A DNA stretch of 64,000 nt. It comes from Evernia prunastri. Taxonomy: Eukaryota > Ascomycota > Lecanoromycetes > Lecanorales > Parmeliaceae. A program made the position numbers and the translations under genes. The notes beneath the pieces are model-generated. The model was given only the letters and a program-made list of their open reading frames with translations, searched no databases and was not told the origin of the DNA. Location: NCBI GenBank assembly GCA_003184365.1, contig NKYR01000018.1:186001-250000 (forward strand), read 5' to 3'. The first letter of the stretch is position 1; every line of letters starts with the position of its first letter. Of this stretch, positions 33,125 through 43,134 are shown piece after piece.

Positions 33125-33614
33125 TAGTGGCGATACTTGAGCCCCAGAGGAGTCTCTGGATGTTAGTCACAGTAGCCATGGTCCTAGAGCTAGCCTCTTC
33201 TTGATACGGCTTCCGTAGCAATTACAATTCCGTCCCGCTCGATAGAGAACCGACTAGAAGTCATGACAGACCTCAAAGTAAGCAAAGAATGGGATTGACC
33301 TTGTCAAACTTCCATTTTATTTGGTTGCCGCAGTAGGGCTGAAATTCTGGGTTAGTCTTGGCGCTTCTAGTTTCAGATCAACAAGACGAAATACAATCAA
33401 CACTCGACACTATTGTATCCATCTCAGACAGTCTCCTTTTCACAAGCTCCTTCTCTCAGACAAGACTGAGCTTAAGTAGAAGGGACTCCTTCTCTGGTGT
33501 GCGTTTTACCTTCGTTGACAACATCGACAAGCAATTCTGGGCTTATTAAACAGGTCATTCATCAAGTCGCTCTGTAAAGTCAATATATGAGTATTGAAAA
33601 TCCATCCTCCCAAC
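33125..33614. promoter_or_regulatory. Bidirectional promoter region
   Basis: 490 bp between the start codons of two divergent genes (the CIA84-like gene to the left, the PARP-zinc-finger gene to the right). No discrete element is claimed. Confidence 0.5.
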
Positions 33615-35355
33615 ATGTCCGGATCGTATCGTATCGGTAAGTGATCTTTTGGAAAATCCCGCTTTTTTGGATCCTTTCCCTATGTTTTCCTCTTGAATAC
33701 TTTGACTTTTGCGATTTCCCAAAACAACTTCGCGTTATAGTGCTGCTTCGCTTCCGGTATTCAATGTTTGAATTTTGTTGTGAACTGAAACACAATCCTA
33801 CAGAGGTCTCGCCGAATAATCGCGCAGGATGCAAGAATACCGAGTGCAAGAAAGAGGCAGTCAAAATCTCGAAAGGCTCGCTAAGGTATGGAACATTCAT
33901 CACTGGTCCGGACTGGCAAAGCTGGGCTTGGAAACACTGGTACTTATCTCTCGATCCGTTCATCATTACTCTCGTTGATTTCATCTGCCGGTAGGGGTTG
34001 CGTGACCCCGAAACAAATTTCCAACCTCAAAAGGGACATTGAAGGCGATGCAAGCCTGCTCGATGGCTACGATGAACTTCCGGAGGAATTCCAAGAAAAA
34101 GTGGTAAACGCTATAGAGCAAGGCCATATCGATGATGAAGACTGGCGCTGGGTAGTAATAATTACCATCGGTCTATATACATCTCCCTGACTCTGTGTAG
34201 GACGTTGAGATGAACCGTGAAGGAAAGAATGGCTATCTAACCCTCGAGACTAAGCGGCGATTGAAGTCAGAAGCTCAAGTAAGTACCTCCATTGGGCAAT
34301 TGCCGCCCCTGCTGTTCGTATTGTTCTTCTCATCTAATCATCCGAAGGCCTTGAAGGAGGAGGCTGCGGGAGAAGGAAGTGCGAGCCCTAGCAAGACTGA
34401 TAACAAGAAGCGTGGCTTTGTCAAAGATGATCCGGATGTAGAAGGTGCAGCGGAGGATGAGCCACCGGCGAAGAAGACCAAGGCTAGGACCAAGAGAGAA
34501 CCAAAAATCAAAAACGAAGATGCCGACGGCGGATCTGAGAACGAAGAACCAGCCACTAAGAAAACCAAAACTAGGACCAAGAAGGAATCAAAAATCAAGA
34601 ACGAAGATACTGACGGTGGATCTGAGAATGAAGATCCAACCACCAAGAAAACTAAAGCTAGGACCAAGAAAGAACCGAAAGTCAAGACTGAGGATGCTGA
34701 CGGTGGATATGAGAACGAAGGACCAACCACCAAAAAAACCAAGCCTAGTGGCAAAAAGGGACGTAGAATCAAGAACAAGATTGCTGATGGCGCGTCTGAG
34801 AATGAAGGGCCAGCGAATAAGAAGACCAAAGCTGCCGAAAAGAAGGCCAAAAAGAGCGAGGCTGATAGCCAAGACGTCCAGCCAATCAAGAAGGGTCGCA
34901 AACGGGCTAAGAAAGCCACAGCTGGAGACGAAGACGCTTTGCACGTCAAAGACGAGAGCAGCGATCATGATGCCCTTCCTACTCCCATCGCGAAGAAAAC
35001 GACGCGCATCCCACGCAAAGCCGCAACGGACAAGAAGATCAAGGACGAGGACACTGAAAGTGATGATCTGGATCCGACTTCTGAGCTTGAGGCACCCATC
35101 GACAACCTCAAGGCCGTACACACATCAGAGCCTGTAGATGAAGCAAGCGAAGACGCCCCAAAGCTCCAGAGAGGCCGCAAGAGAGCACAGAAGAAAGCGA
35201 TAGATGGACCTGCGGAAGAAACGAAGAAAGTAGTCAAGCACAAGGTGATACCGCTACCTCCCCTAACTGACTGACGGAAAAGCTGAAAAGGTATACAGAA
35301 AATTCCAGCTCCCCCACAGTCCAACGGAAGGGTGACTCGCTCGCGCCCGGCCTAA
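33615..35355 (+). CDS. PARP-type zinc-finger protein with charged 29-residue repeats
   Basis: Six exons: 33615..33636, 33804..33939, 33995..34151, 34201..34278, 34348..35244 and 35299..35355, giving 448 aa. The N-terminal 60 residues form a PARP-type zinc finger: NNRAGCKNTECKKEAVKI, SLRYGTFI, and the H-x2-C pair in KHWGCVTPKQI. This finger binds DNA breaks. No PARP catalytic domain follows. Residues 173-288 are four 29-residue repeats of KKTK..TK.EPKIKNEDADGG type, then a mixed-charge tail. Intron 4 (34279..34347) is 69 bp without a stop, so it can be read through. The last intron is inferred from CTAACTGAC branch sequence and a CAG acceptor; without it the protein would end at 35274. The other introns are 167, 55 and 49 bp. 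Confidence 0.87.
34471..34818 (+). repeat. Four tandem 87-bp coding repeats
   Basis: Each unit encodes 29 residues beginning KKTK and ending in an acidic EN-E-P-T/N turn; a fifth, partial unit starts at 34819. Units 1-3 are close to each other and unit 4 is more diverged. The unit length is a multiple of three, so copy number can change without breaking the frame. Confidence 0.92.
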
Positions 35356-36596
35356 CCAAATGAGCTGGGAGATGTCAAGACCATTCAAGTCATTACTTTG
35401 CGATAGGGACTGAGGACGCAGAGTAGATCTCGGGGTATTGCAAAGGTTCATGATGTTACATTCTTACCAGTACAATTATTTACGAGCTCTAGAAGGCATA
35501 TCACGGCATAATTTGCTGTTTCACAAAGTATTAGATACCCATTTCTTCGTGCCATTAGCTTCCAATCATGAGCATTAGAGCTAGAGGGTGTTGCTAAGCT
35601 CACAACATAAGAATTACATGGACATACAGAAAACCGGTGCGCTTCGCTAAACGACTATAGACCATTCGTGACGTATGATCTTTCCCTGGGAAATGCGTAG
35701 AGAAACACCCCATGAATATCCTCACACCTTGGCCCACCGATTTTAAACCGGATCTTAGCTGAACCAAGTGATACTCACTCCTCTCTTTCCCCCACCACCT
35801 AACCCTTTGAAACCGTTAATCACCCTAGAGTAGGTCAATCTCCGCAGTAATTCATCAATCATATTACGGAGACACTCCCAAGCAACTGAAGATCAGGTGC
35901 AAGGCTGAAATAGTAAGTGACTTGTCTGTGTAGAAGAGCAAGCCATGATCAACGACATTTTGAAACAATAATTGATCAATCAGGTAATACGGAGTACGGA
36001 GTGCTCAAGATTTATAGATGGACCTCAGAGACGGACTTAGCAGACCGACAACAGACATGGTTCTTGTTGAGAGACTTCGCCATGACAACAAGAGTACCCC
36101 GAAATTACTGTAGGCTAAATTTAGATAACTGCGTCGTCAACATGCATCTGATAGGCAGCAAGAAACGACGACACCAAGCTTACCTACCTTACCTTGACCA
36201 TTGGTAGGCTACTTGATCACGTGCGCCAAGTGCCCGCCAAGGAAAACAACCATTCTTATGGTGCTCCGCTTCCTTCCTTCCTTTCCTCCCCACGCTTCTT
36301 CCTCTCAAAGCCTGTCGAACATTCCACCACGAGTAATCTTTATAGATTCTTGTGCGTAGAGTCGCCTTGGGACATTATCCTTCCTAGTATCTTCCTTCGG
36401 GAAGTGAAGAGAGGATTGTCCCTAGTGGCTTCAGAAGGCCTCAATATGCAACGTGCGCGCGAAGCGTCACCTCAAGCCTAGAAACCGCACTTGCACATTC
36501 CCTTTCCTACCGTACTCTATCAGTTCACTCTTCTCCTTATTCTTGCGATACCCCTACCATTCCTCGGCAATTCCCCCATTTGGGTCCTCGATCAAC
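35356..36596. other. Intergenic
   Basis: No gene seen. The last 150 bp before the next ATG are pyrimidine-rich. Confidence 0.5.
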
Positions 36597-37752
36597 ATGT
36601 TTTCCTTCCGTTCCAGCAGCACCAGGAATCGCGTAAACAAGGCGGTCAGGCCTAGCAAGAGGTCGGTGGGTGAGCAGCGTTCCAAGTTGAAGATGCAGCA
36701 GAAGCTGGACAGCTCCATGACGGGGAGGTATGACAATGCGCTCCAACAGCAGGCATTAGGTCCAGAGGCTAATACACTTTTGAATGGCTACAGTACCATG
36801 ATCAGTCCCATCATCACATTGTGAGTATATTCTCCTCGTTTCGCGAGCAGTAGGCGGGGTTCATTCCCTAAATCTGTTTCATAATCTCGGTATTTCGTTG
36901 CAAAGAAGCCTGCTAAATAAGAAACGTGCAGGGTGGTTGGCCCTGAGCTACGGTTATTCGCCGCCTACGAGCATGCCCTTCTTAAATCGCCCTACTTCGC
37001 CAAGCGTCTCAGAGACCAGTTCTACGAGACCTCGTCGAAGAAGGTGAAGCTGCCTGATATGTACGCAAAGAATTATTTCTCCGATACAATCAACAGCTGT
37101 GGATGGACTGACATACCTAAAGGTCGCCTGAGGTCTTTGCCTGCGTACTTGAGTATCTGTACACGGATGACTACTTTCCCCGCCTGTGCAAAAGCAAACA
37201 CCACCATGCCTGGGAGCTCGAGAATGCCCAGGGCACAGACAACCGTGGACGGGTGCCATCCACAATATATCACTCTGGGGTGGACGGCAACTACTTGCTG
37301 ACGGACACAGTCGTCTATTGCGCGGCCGATCAACTTGGGTTGGAGGAATTGAAAAGGTGTGCGACGATTTCTGTCACCGCCAAATCAGCTGCTTACTTGC
37401 GAAACAGGATTGCCTTTATTAAGCAAAGCCTCCGATTCTGTGCCCTAGACGACGTTCTCATTCGATCCGCTCGGTACGCATATGCCAACACCTTGGACAC
37501 GGATCGTCGCCTCCGCCCTCTTTTCATTGAGATGATGATTCAGGACCGTAAGAGATTCATTAGGAGTCCTACCATGCAGATGGAGATGGGGCTTGGCGGA
37601 AGTAAATTGTAAGGTCTAGACTTAAGGATGGAGAAGATGCAAGATTGAGCTGACTGCCTACTTCTAGTTTTTTTGACCTCTTCGTTGCTATGTGTAGACA
37701 CGTGGATGAGTTCGTTGAGAGGACCAATAAGTCTTCTCCTAGAACCATTTGA
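36597..37752 (+). CDS. BTB/POZ domain protein
   Basis: Four exons, 36597..36820, 36932..37060, 37123..37608 and 37668..37752, give 307 aa. After a basic, Ser/Arg-rich N-terminus of about 60 residues comes a fungal BTB domain: SPIITLVVGPELRLFAAYEH, LLKSPYFAKRLRDQF, KVKLPDMSPEVFACVLEYLY and a C-terminal helix LTDTVVYCAADQLGLEELKR. The C-terminal part is helical and ends with SKFFFDLFVAMCRHVDEFVE, which is only restored by the last splice. Introns are 111, 62 and 59 bp. BTB proteins of this fungal type are numerous and largely uncharacterised; a role as protein-interaction or ubiquitin-ligase adaptor is inference. Confidence 0.9.
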
Positions 37753-40066
37753 GTGCGTGAGCTGCCTTTCAGCGCCGAGGTTCAAGGGATCGAGGGAGCC
37801 AAATTGAGAAAGCAAACGAACGGGAAATTTCCACTCTCCAGAAGACTGCGGCCAGATTGAGAGGATCTCCCCTGAGGACAGCCGGCGGGCTTGGCGTTAT
37901 CACAGCACCACTCCTTACTCCACTTCTTGCCAAATTTTCGAGGTCGGCCAACCGTTTGCGTTGCGGTAATACGGTCTTCGGATCATGAACACCCTTTACT
38001 CATATTTAATCAACCCTGCCCACGCCTTCCTTGCGTGCCTCCACCTCCTGCGGGAGAAGGGAGCACGGATTAACGATTTACGCTTTCACCTATACTCAAA
38101 GTCTATTTCAATATCCACACGACGGTTCGAACCTGAAGACGAGAGAACACACATAGTCCTGCGGCTTCATCCGTGGGTTTCCTTTGTATCAGTACCTCAT
38201 CGCTAGGAGCGGCGGTGATGATGGCGAGAGAAGAATCTGCATGGTAGCGACTAGCTGTTTGCTTCAGCGTCCGTCTTAATGATATGTCGAAAGTTTAATT
38301 GGCTGCTGTGGGACGGTCAAAGTGGAGATTTTCTTCGGAAAGCCATCACGGAAGCCATATCTCGCAGTCTTGTTTGACTTTCCAGCGGCCCTTGCGGTAA
38401 TCACTGCTATATGAAATGAGATAATTGGCCACCTCAACCTGGGTTTTCTTGTGATCATTGTGACACGGTATTTTACATATTGGAAATGTTGACTGTAGAT
38501 ACAGGCAGGCACACGGGCGGCTTTCCGGCGGCTCTCGCCATCGCATAAACAGAGGGGTGCAAATCCAAAAGACAACCACCCCGCAGGTGTCCTGCAAAGG
38601 CGACGACCGACCCTACCGCTGTAGCTATGAAGGCCATGCATCAATCGCGGAGCAAAATTAAAATATCGACCTGTCTTTCTTCACGAAGACATAATTGTTC
38701 GCTTGCCACCAGCCCCTGGGGCTATTGCCTCGTGATGCGCCATGTACGACTCTTGATGCGTTTACTCCCTATCACCCTCCATTCCCTCCCTTTCCCACGC
38801 CATCCTCAACGGTCAGCTGCTGCCTTACAGGCCCACTTCCTCAGAGCTCTTTGGCTCGCATCACGACCCCAAAGCCCCAAAATGGTTTCACCCTACGCCT
38901 ACACCATCCATGCCCGAGCCCGTCGCGCACGTCAGCATTCTTGCCCCTTCATCAGCTCTGACTAGAAGTCTCAACCATCCTTCCTAGGCTGGCTCTTTCC
39001 ACTCTGTTCGGTAGGACTTTTGTCGGACCCTTGCTACCGTTGCTTAGATCGGCTGGGGAGTCGCTAGATATGTTGGGAGAATCTGCACACCAGAAGGTCC
39101 CAATGATATCTAATAACAGCTGTCAAACTGACTAGAGACCGTTCTTAGGCCTGCCGCCTCTACCGTAGGCCATCTCAATTCCACAATGCTGGATCGTTCA
39201 CATACCACATCGTTCGACGGGCCTTCCGCCGGGAAGGGCGTCACGGTGGCTTTTCAGAACTTATGCCCTGACGTTTCATTCTAAGGCGCAGTTAATTGCT
39301 CGGGTGGGGATTTCTTGTGGTGGATCTTGAATGGAGGCTGTTGGTGTTGACGCAGGAGGGGTGAGCCATGCGGAGTCGGGCGTGACAGGTGGAGGTGAGC
39401 TTGGGAGTTTTGGAAGAGGGGGTTTGTATTGATCTTCACAAGTGATATACTCCATATGAATATTGGACCCATCTGGGCCACTGTGAGTTCATCGGAGCAA
39501 GTCTATGAAGGGAAGTGAGGTAATCGCGAGCGAGTGTTTCCAGACTGTGGGATCGTTCGCGTCTCCCAAGTCGGCTTTTAGGCGCCAAGTTTGCTCCGAA
39601 AATGTTATGCCTCGCTGCCCTTGATTAGGAATCCTTTTTGAAGGATCTTTTCACGACTTCACTAAGTTGTGGGATAGTTTCGTTATGTCCGGCGTTCGCA
39701 AGGGAGCAGAGGTGATAAGCTAATCATTGTCGTCTCTTCCCATTGGCTCTCGGTCTTTAGATACACGGATTTTACAGATCCCAGCCAATCGCAGCTTAGA
39801 CACAGAGGTCAGCCCTAACTCTCTGCTTCCCAGGGCCAATCACGTCGGATCGAGCTCAACCACCACTCGAGTTAAATCCGCGTCCGCTTTAGACAGTCTT
39901 GCCATAAACCCCGGTACTACTCCTCGTCCTAGCTTTGGCGTGCCCATGGATTTGTTATATATTGGGAGGAGGAGAGGAAAATGCGACGAACAACTGCACC
40001 TCTTCTTTGAGAACACTCTCCTCGAGCCGACTATTCAATTAGAACCGTCTCAATCGCCAAAGTAAG
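37753..40066. other. 2.3 kb intergenic, upstream of GST
   Basis: No gene supported. A short TTATATATTGG element (about 39956) lies 110 bp upstream of the GST start. A 112-codon frame (39727-40065) ends two bases before the GST ATG and may be chance. GGTTCGAACC at about 38125 is palindromic but has no tRNA around it. Confidence 0.5.
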
Positions 40067-40875
40067 ATGTCTTCTCTACAACCGATAACCCTTCACGGTC
40101 ATCGTAAGTCACCTTCCACTCTCCTTTTCAGGACCCTTCAAGGATTTTGGCTCTGCTCATTCATCCATCTTCAGCCGGACCCAACCCGTGGAAGATCGCT
40201 CTCCTCCTCGAGGAGCTCGACGTGCCCTACACGACCAATATCTACACGACCCCCGAGCTGAAGCAGCCCGCCTTCCTCGCGCTGAACCGCAACGGCATGA
40301 CGCCCGTCATCGAGGACCCCAACACCAGTCTCGTGCTCGCCGAGGTAAGATAGAGCGTTGAACCGCCCTTTGAACCGTAACCCGAGCAAAAGCCGCTAAT
40401 CCCTCACTAGTCCGGCGCCATCATGGATTACGTCCTCGAGCGATACGACACGGGGAAGCGCATCAGCTTCGCCGCCCTGCCGGAGCGGTGCCACATGAGG
40501 CAGTGGCTCCAGTTCCAAACCACGACCCAGGGCCCGGTCCTCCAGGGCGTCTTCCACTGGGCCTTCGTCGAGTCCAACCCGCAGGCCCGTGCGGGCTACG
40601 TCAAGGATGCGCGTCGGGTCCTGCAGGTGCTGGACGACGAACTCGCCGGTAAGGAGTGGCTCGTCGGCGGCCGGTGTTCGGCGGCCGACTTGAGCTACGT
40701 CCCCTTTCATTCCAAGTTGGACTTCATCATGAGGGATGCGGCGCCGGATGTGGGGGAGGATTTTCCGAACGTCGATGCTTGGTACAAGCGCATGCTGGAG
40801 CGGAGTGCGGTGCAGAAGGTTCTGAATGATCGAGATGAGGCTACGAAGAAGCTCAGCTTTCCAGGGAAGAAGTGA
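40067..40875 (+). CDS. Glutathione S-transferase, Ure2-like
   Basis: Three exons, 40067..40103, 40175..40344 and 40411..40875, give 223 aa. The N-terminal thioredoxin-like half begins ITLHGHPGPNPWKIALLLEE. It contains NRNGMTPVIEDP (the cis-Pro that holds glutathione) and AESGAIMDYVLERYD, where ESGAI is the glutathione gamma-glutamyl binding motif. The C-terminal helical half has CSAADLSYVPF (the N-capping box) and a conserved FPNVDAWYKRMLER helix. Length and motifs fit the Ure2-like fungal GSTs (GstA type), which detoxify electrophiles; no prion-like extension is present. Introns are 71 and 66 bp. The third base of many codons is C or G, more strongly biased than in neighbouring genes, as in a well-expressed gene. 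Confidence 0.95.
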
Positions 40876-41295
40876 GCGTGGGTCGATGAATGACCATGGA
40901 TGGTGCTTGGCATTGAGCCGTGGTGGTATGGTTGAAGTTCGCTCGATAGTCGTTGGATGGCAGTGTATTGCCTGCGGTTGAAGAATCGGCGCTACCGCGA
41001 ATACCTCAGAAGAGCCAGTCATATGTAGATTGGCTAGAGACATAAGAATACCACTTTCTCTTGCTTGCAGTCACAAAAGGCGCCATCGCACAGCTGGCCC
41101 GCATGGCTTCATTGCAACTCCTGCCACGACACCAGAACAGGGGGCATGATTTGTAGCCTGCCAGCTGAAATGGCCGGGAAAAGCAGCAGCTTCATGGAGA
41201 TTACTTTGATTGCCAGCTTCCTCGGCTGGATACTCCCATATCGATATGATGTTTGCAAATGGAAGGGCTTGGGGCCAACCGCACCCGATCCAAGA

Positions 41296-41410
41296 CTATG
41301 CTGCACCCATAAGGCTTTATGAACCTCAGTGACTATGCAAGGATCAGTGAAATTCATCCAGCTTATTTTGTTCCTTAGTCTTGCCCGGCTCGTTACAAGT
41401 ACGCAAAGAC
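41296..41410. repeat. Direct repeat, copy 1 (period 133 bp)
   Basis: Starts CTATGCTGCACCCATAAGG and includes CTTGCCCGGCTCGT. It is repeated at 41429 with about 80-85% identity by eye. Confidence 0.88.
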
Positions 41411-41428
41411 CTCTGTGATTGTACTCAG

Positions 41429-41540
41429 CTATGCTGCACCCTTAAGGCTTTTAACTCAGTAAATGTGCAAGTATCAGTGAAATCTCATCCAGCCTATTGT
41501 TGTTCCTTAATCTTGCCCGGCTCGTAAGAAGTATGCAGAA
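41429..41540. repeat. Direct repeat, copy 2
   Basis: Starts CTATGCTGCACCCTTAAGG and ends near AAGTATGCAGAA. Differences from copy 1 are base changes plus small indels; several are transitions. Confidence 0.88.
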
Positions 41541-41936
41541 TGTCGAGGGCTGGTCTTGGGTGGACATCAAAGGGAAACGTCCTGGACAGCGCTAGTAGCA
41601 GCCCTACCTACTCTAACCCTACGAGTACTGGCGAAAACCCCATCAACCTCATTATCAATAACGGCTATGCCATGCAATGGAGAAGAAGCAAAATCTTTGA
41701 AACGTTCCAGAAGGGGTTGAAGTAATATTTACATTTTCATATCCAGGGTGTTTTTTTCAAACAACAATAAAAGGGGTTCAATTGAAATGGGGGAAAAAAA
41801 AGGAGTGGACGCTCTTGCAAAGAGCCACCGTCCCAGCACCCCTTTGTAGAACAGGACGATACAGCACTCCACCATCACCACCACTACCACGACCGCCGAT
41901 CCTCCTCCTCCGGTCTGTTCCCGGCCCCCGCTCCAC

Positions 41937-43134
41937 TCAAGACGTCTCGTTGGGCATACTCGGCATGGTACCGGTGGTGTAGTTCTGGCTCCCGGTCCAC
42001 AGGTCGCAGCCGACCTGCGTGGCTTTGCCAAAGGCCATGCCGATGCCAGAGGTGCCGAAGAGGGCGTGGGCGGCGCCGTCGTCCATGCAGAGGTCGAAGT
42101 TGACGTTGGCGCCTAAGTACGGGTGGTGTTAGTCTTTTGTGGGTCGGAAGTGGACACGGGTGGGGAGGGGAAGAACAGTGGGTGGTGGGTTTGAGGGAGT
42201 CACGGTGAGGGGCAGCGTACCTGCAAAGTTCGTATCTTGAAGAGTTGCTTGACCGCACTGGAGTGTCGTTAGCATATCCGTAACTCGATCAAAGGCTGGT
42301 CTAGAGGATTTACTTACGTCCTTTTCGTTGCTCGACGCCGGGCAAAGGTTGTTCACCATAACCACAATTGAATTCAGCCCAGCCACCGTTGCGGTGGTAT
42401 CGGCAGCGTTGGGGTTGGATACTGGGTCTAGTTGCCAACATGTACCGCAGGTGTCGGTCTTGCCGGACGCAGCACCGAATAGGTTCTGCGAAACGGCCGC
42501 GTTGTACCCGGGGGTATTATAGAATCCGCATGAGACGGTGGCGGCGTTACAGTTGGGGGAACCGTTGCCGTCGCCAAGTCCGTACCTGAGGTGGATTAGT
42601 GGGATGTAATGATACGATCAGGTGGGAGAGTCGGAATGGAGTAGGTGGGAGTGGGGGAGCATGATAAGTGCTGGAGCAGAGAAAAACGTACTCGGTGAAG
42701 GTGGCACTGTAGGAGACGCCACTGCCAGCGGATGAGGACGCGGGCGTAGTGGGTGCTGGCTGGTTGGCACCGGCAGCGGCGGGAGTTGACGAAACCGCCT
42801 TAGCGGGCGCTGAGGAAGAGGGTAAGCCTGAGTTCTCTTCTGGCTCGGCGTCCTTCTCAGTGTCGTCCCCGCCGGACTCGGTCGAGGAGGAGGAGGAGGA
42901 GGAGGGCACGAGGGAGCCAATGGCATTGGAGGCAGCCCCTGCCATGGTGCCCTGAGGGATCACCGGGGCGGTGCCTGTCCCAGCAGGCATGGTAAAGCCG
43001 GCGGATACATCCTGCAGGGACGCGAAGGAGGAGTGGGGACGGGAGTGCTCCCACTTACCCTTCCAGGGGTGGCGGGGCGTGGCTGCGACTGAGCCGGCCA
43101 AGAGGAGAAGGGTGGAGATGTCAGCGAATTTCAT
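41937..43134 (-). CDS. Secreted RlpA-like / Asp f 7-type double-psi beta-barrel protein
   Basis: Four exons on the minus strand, 42692..43134, 42318..42585, 42221..42257 and 41937..42112, give 307 aa. A signal peptide is clear (MKFADISTLLLLAGSVAATP). Then come about 125 Ser/Thr/Pro/Ala-rich residues, likely O-glycosylated. The C-terminal domain (ATFTEYGLGDGNGSPNCNAA, CGFYNTPGYNAAVS, CGTCWQLD, VMVNNLCPAS, NFDLCMDDGAAHALFG) follows the expansin/endoglucanase-V-like barrel of the family known as Asp f 7-like or 'riboflavin aldehyde-forming enzyme-like' proteins. It would be secreted to the wall or medium. Glycosidase activity is not shown for this family. The 37-bp exon is very short but is needed for the CGQATLQDTNFAG join. 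Introns are 106, 60 and 108 bp. Confidence 0.9.

Larger units (their letters stand above)
40876..41936. other. Intergenic with a direct duplication
   Basis: Lies between the convergent 3' ends of the GST and secreted-protein genes. It carries two copies of an approximately 113-bp sequence (listed separately). Confidence 0.55.

Noticed and set aside
34338..34949. 203-codon hydrophobic frame antisense to the charged repeats, membrane-protein-like
   Set aside because: The complement of Lys/Glu-rich codons reads as Phe/Leu/Ser. The repeats explain the apparent periodicity.
38110..38140. GGTTCGAACC as a tRNA T-loop box
   Set aside because: The word is a palindrome. No A box, no acceptor stem pairing and no anticodon arm could be found within 90 bp on either strand.
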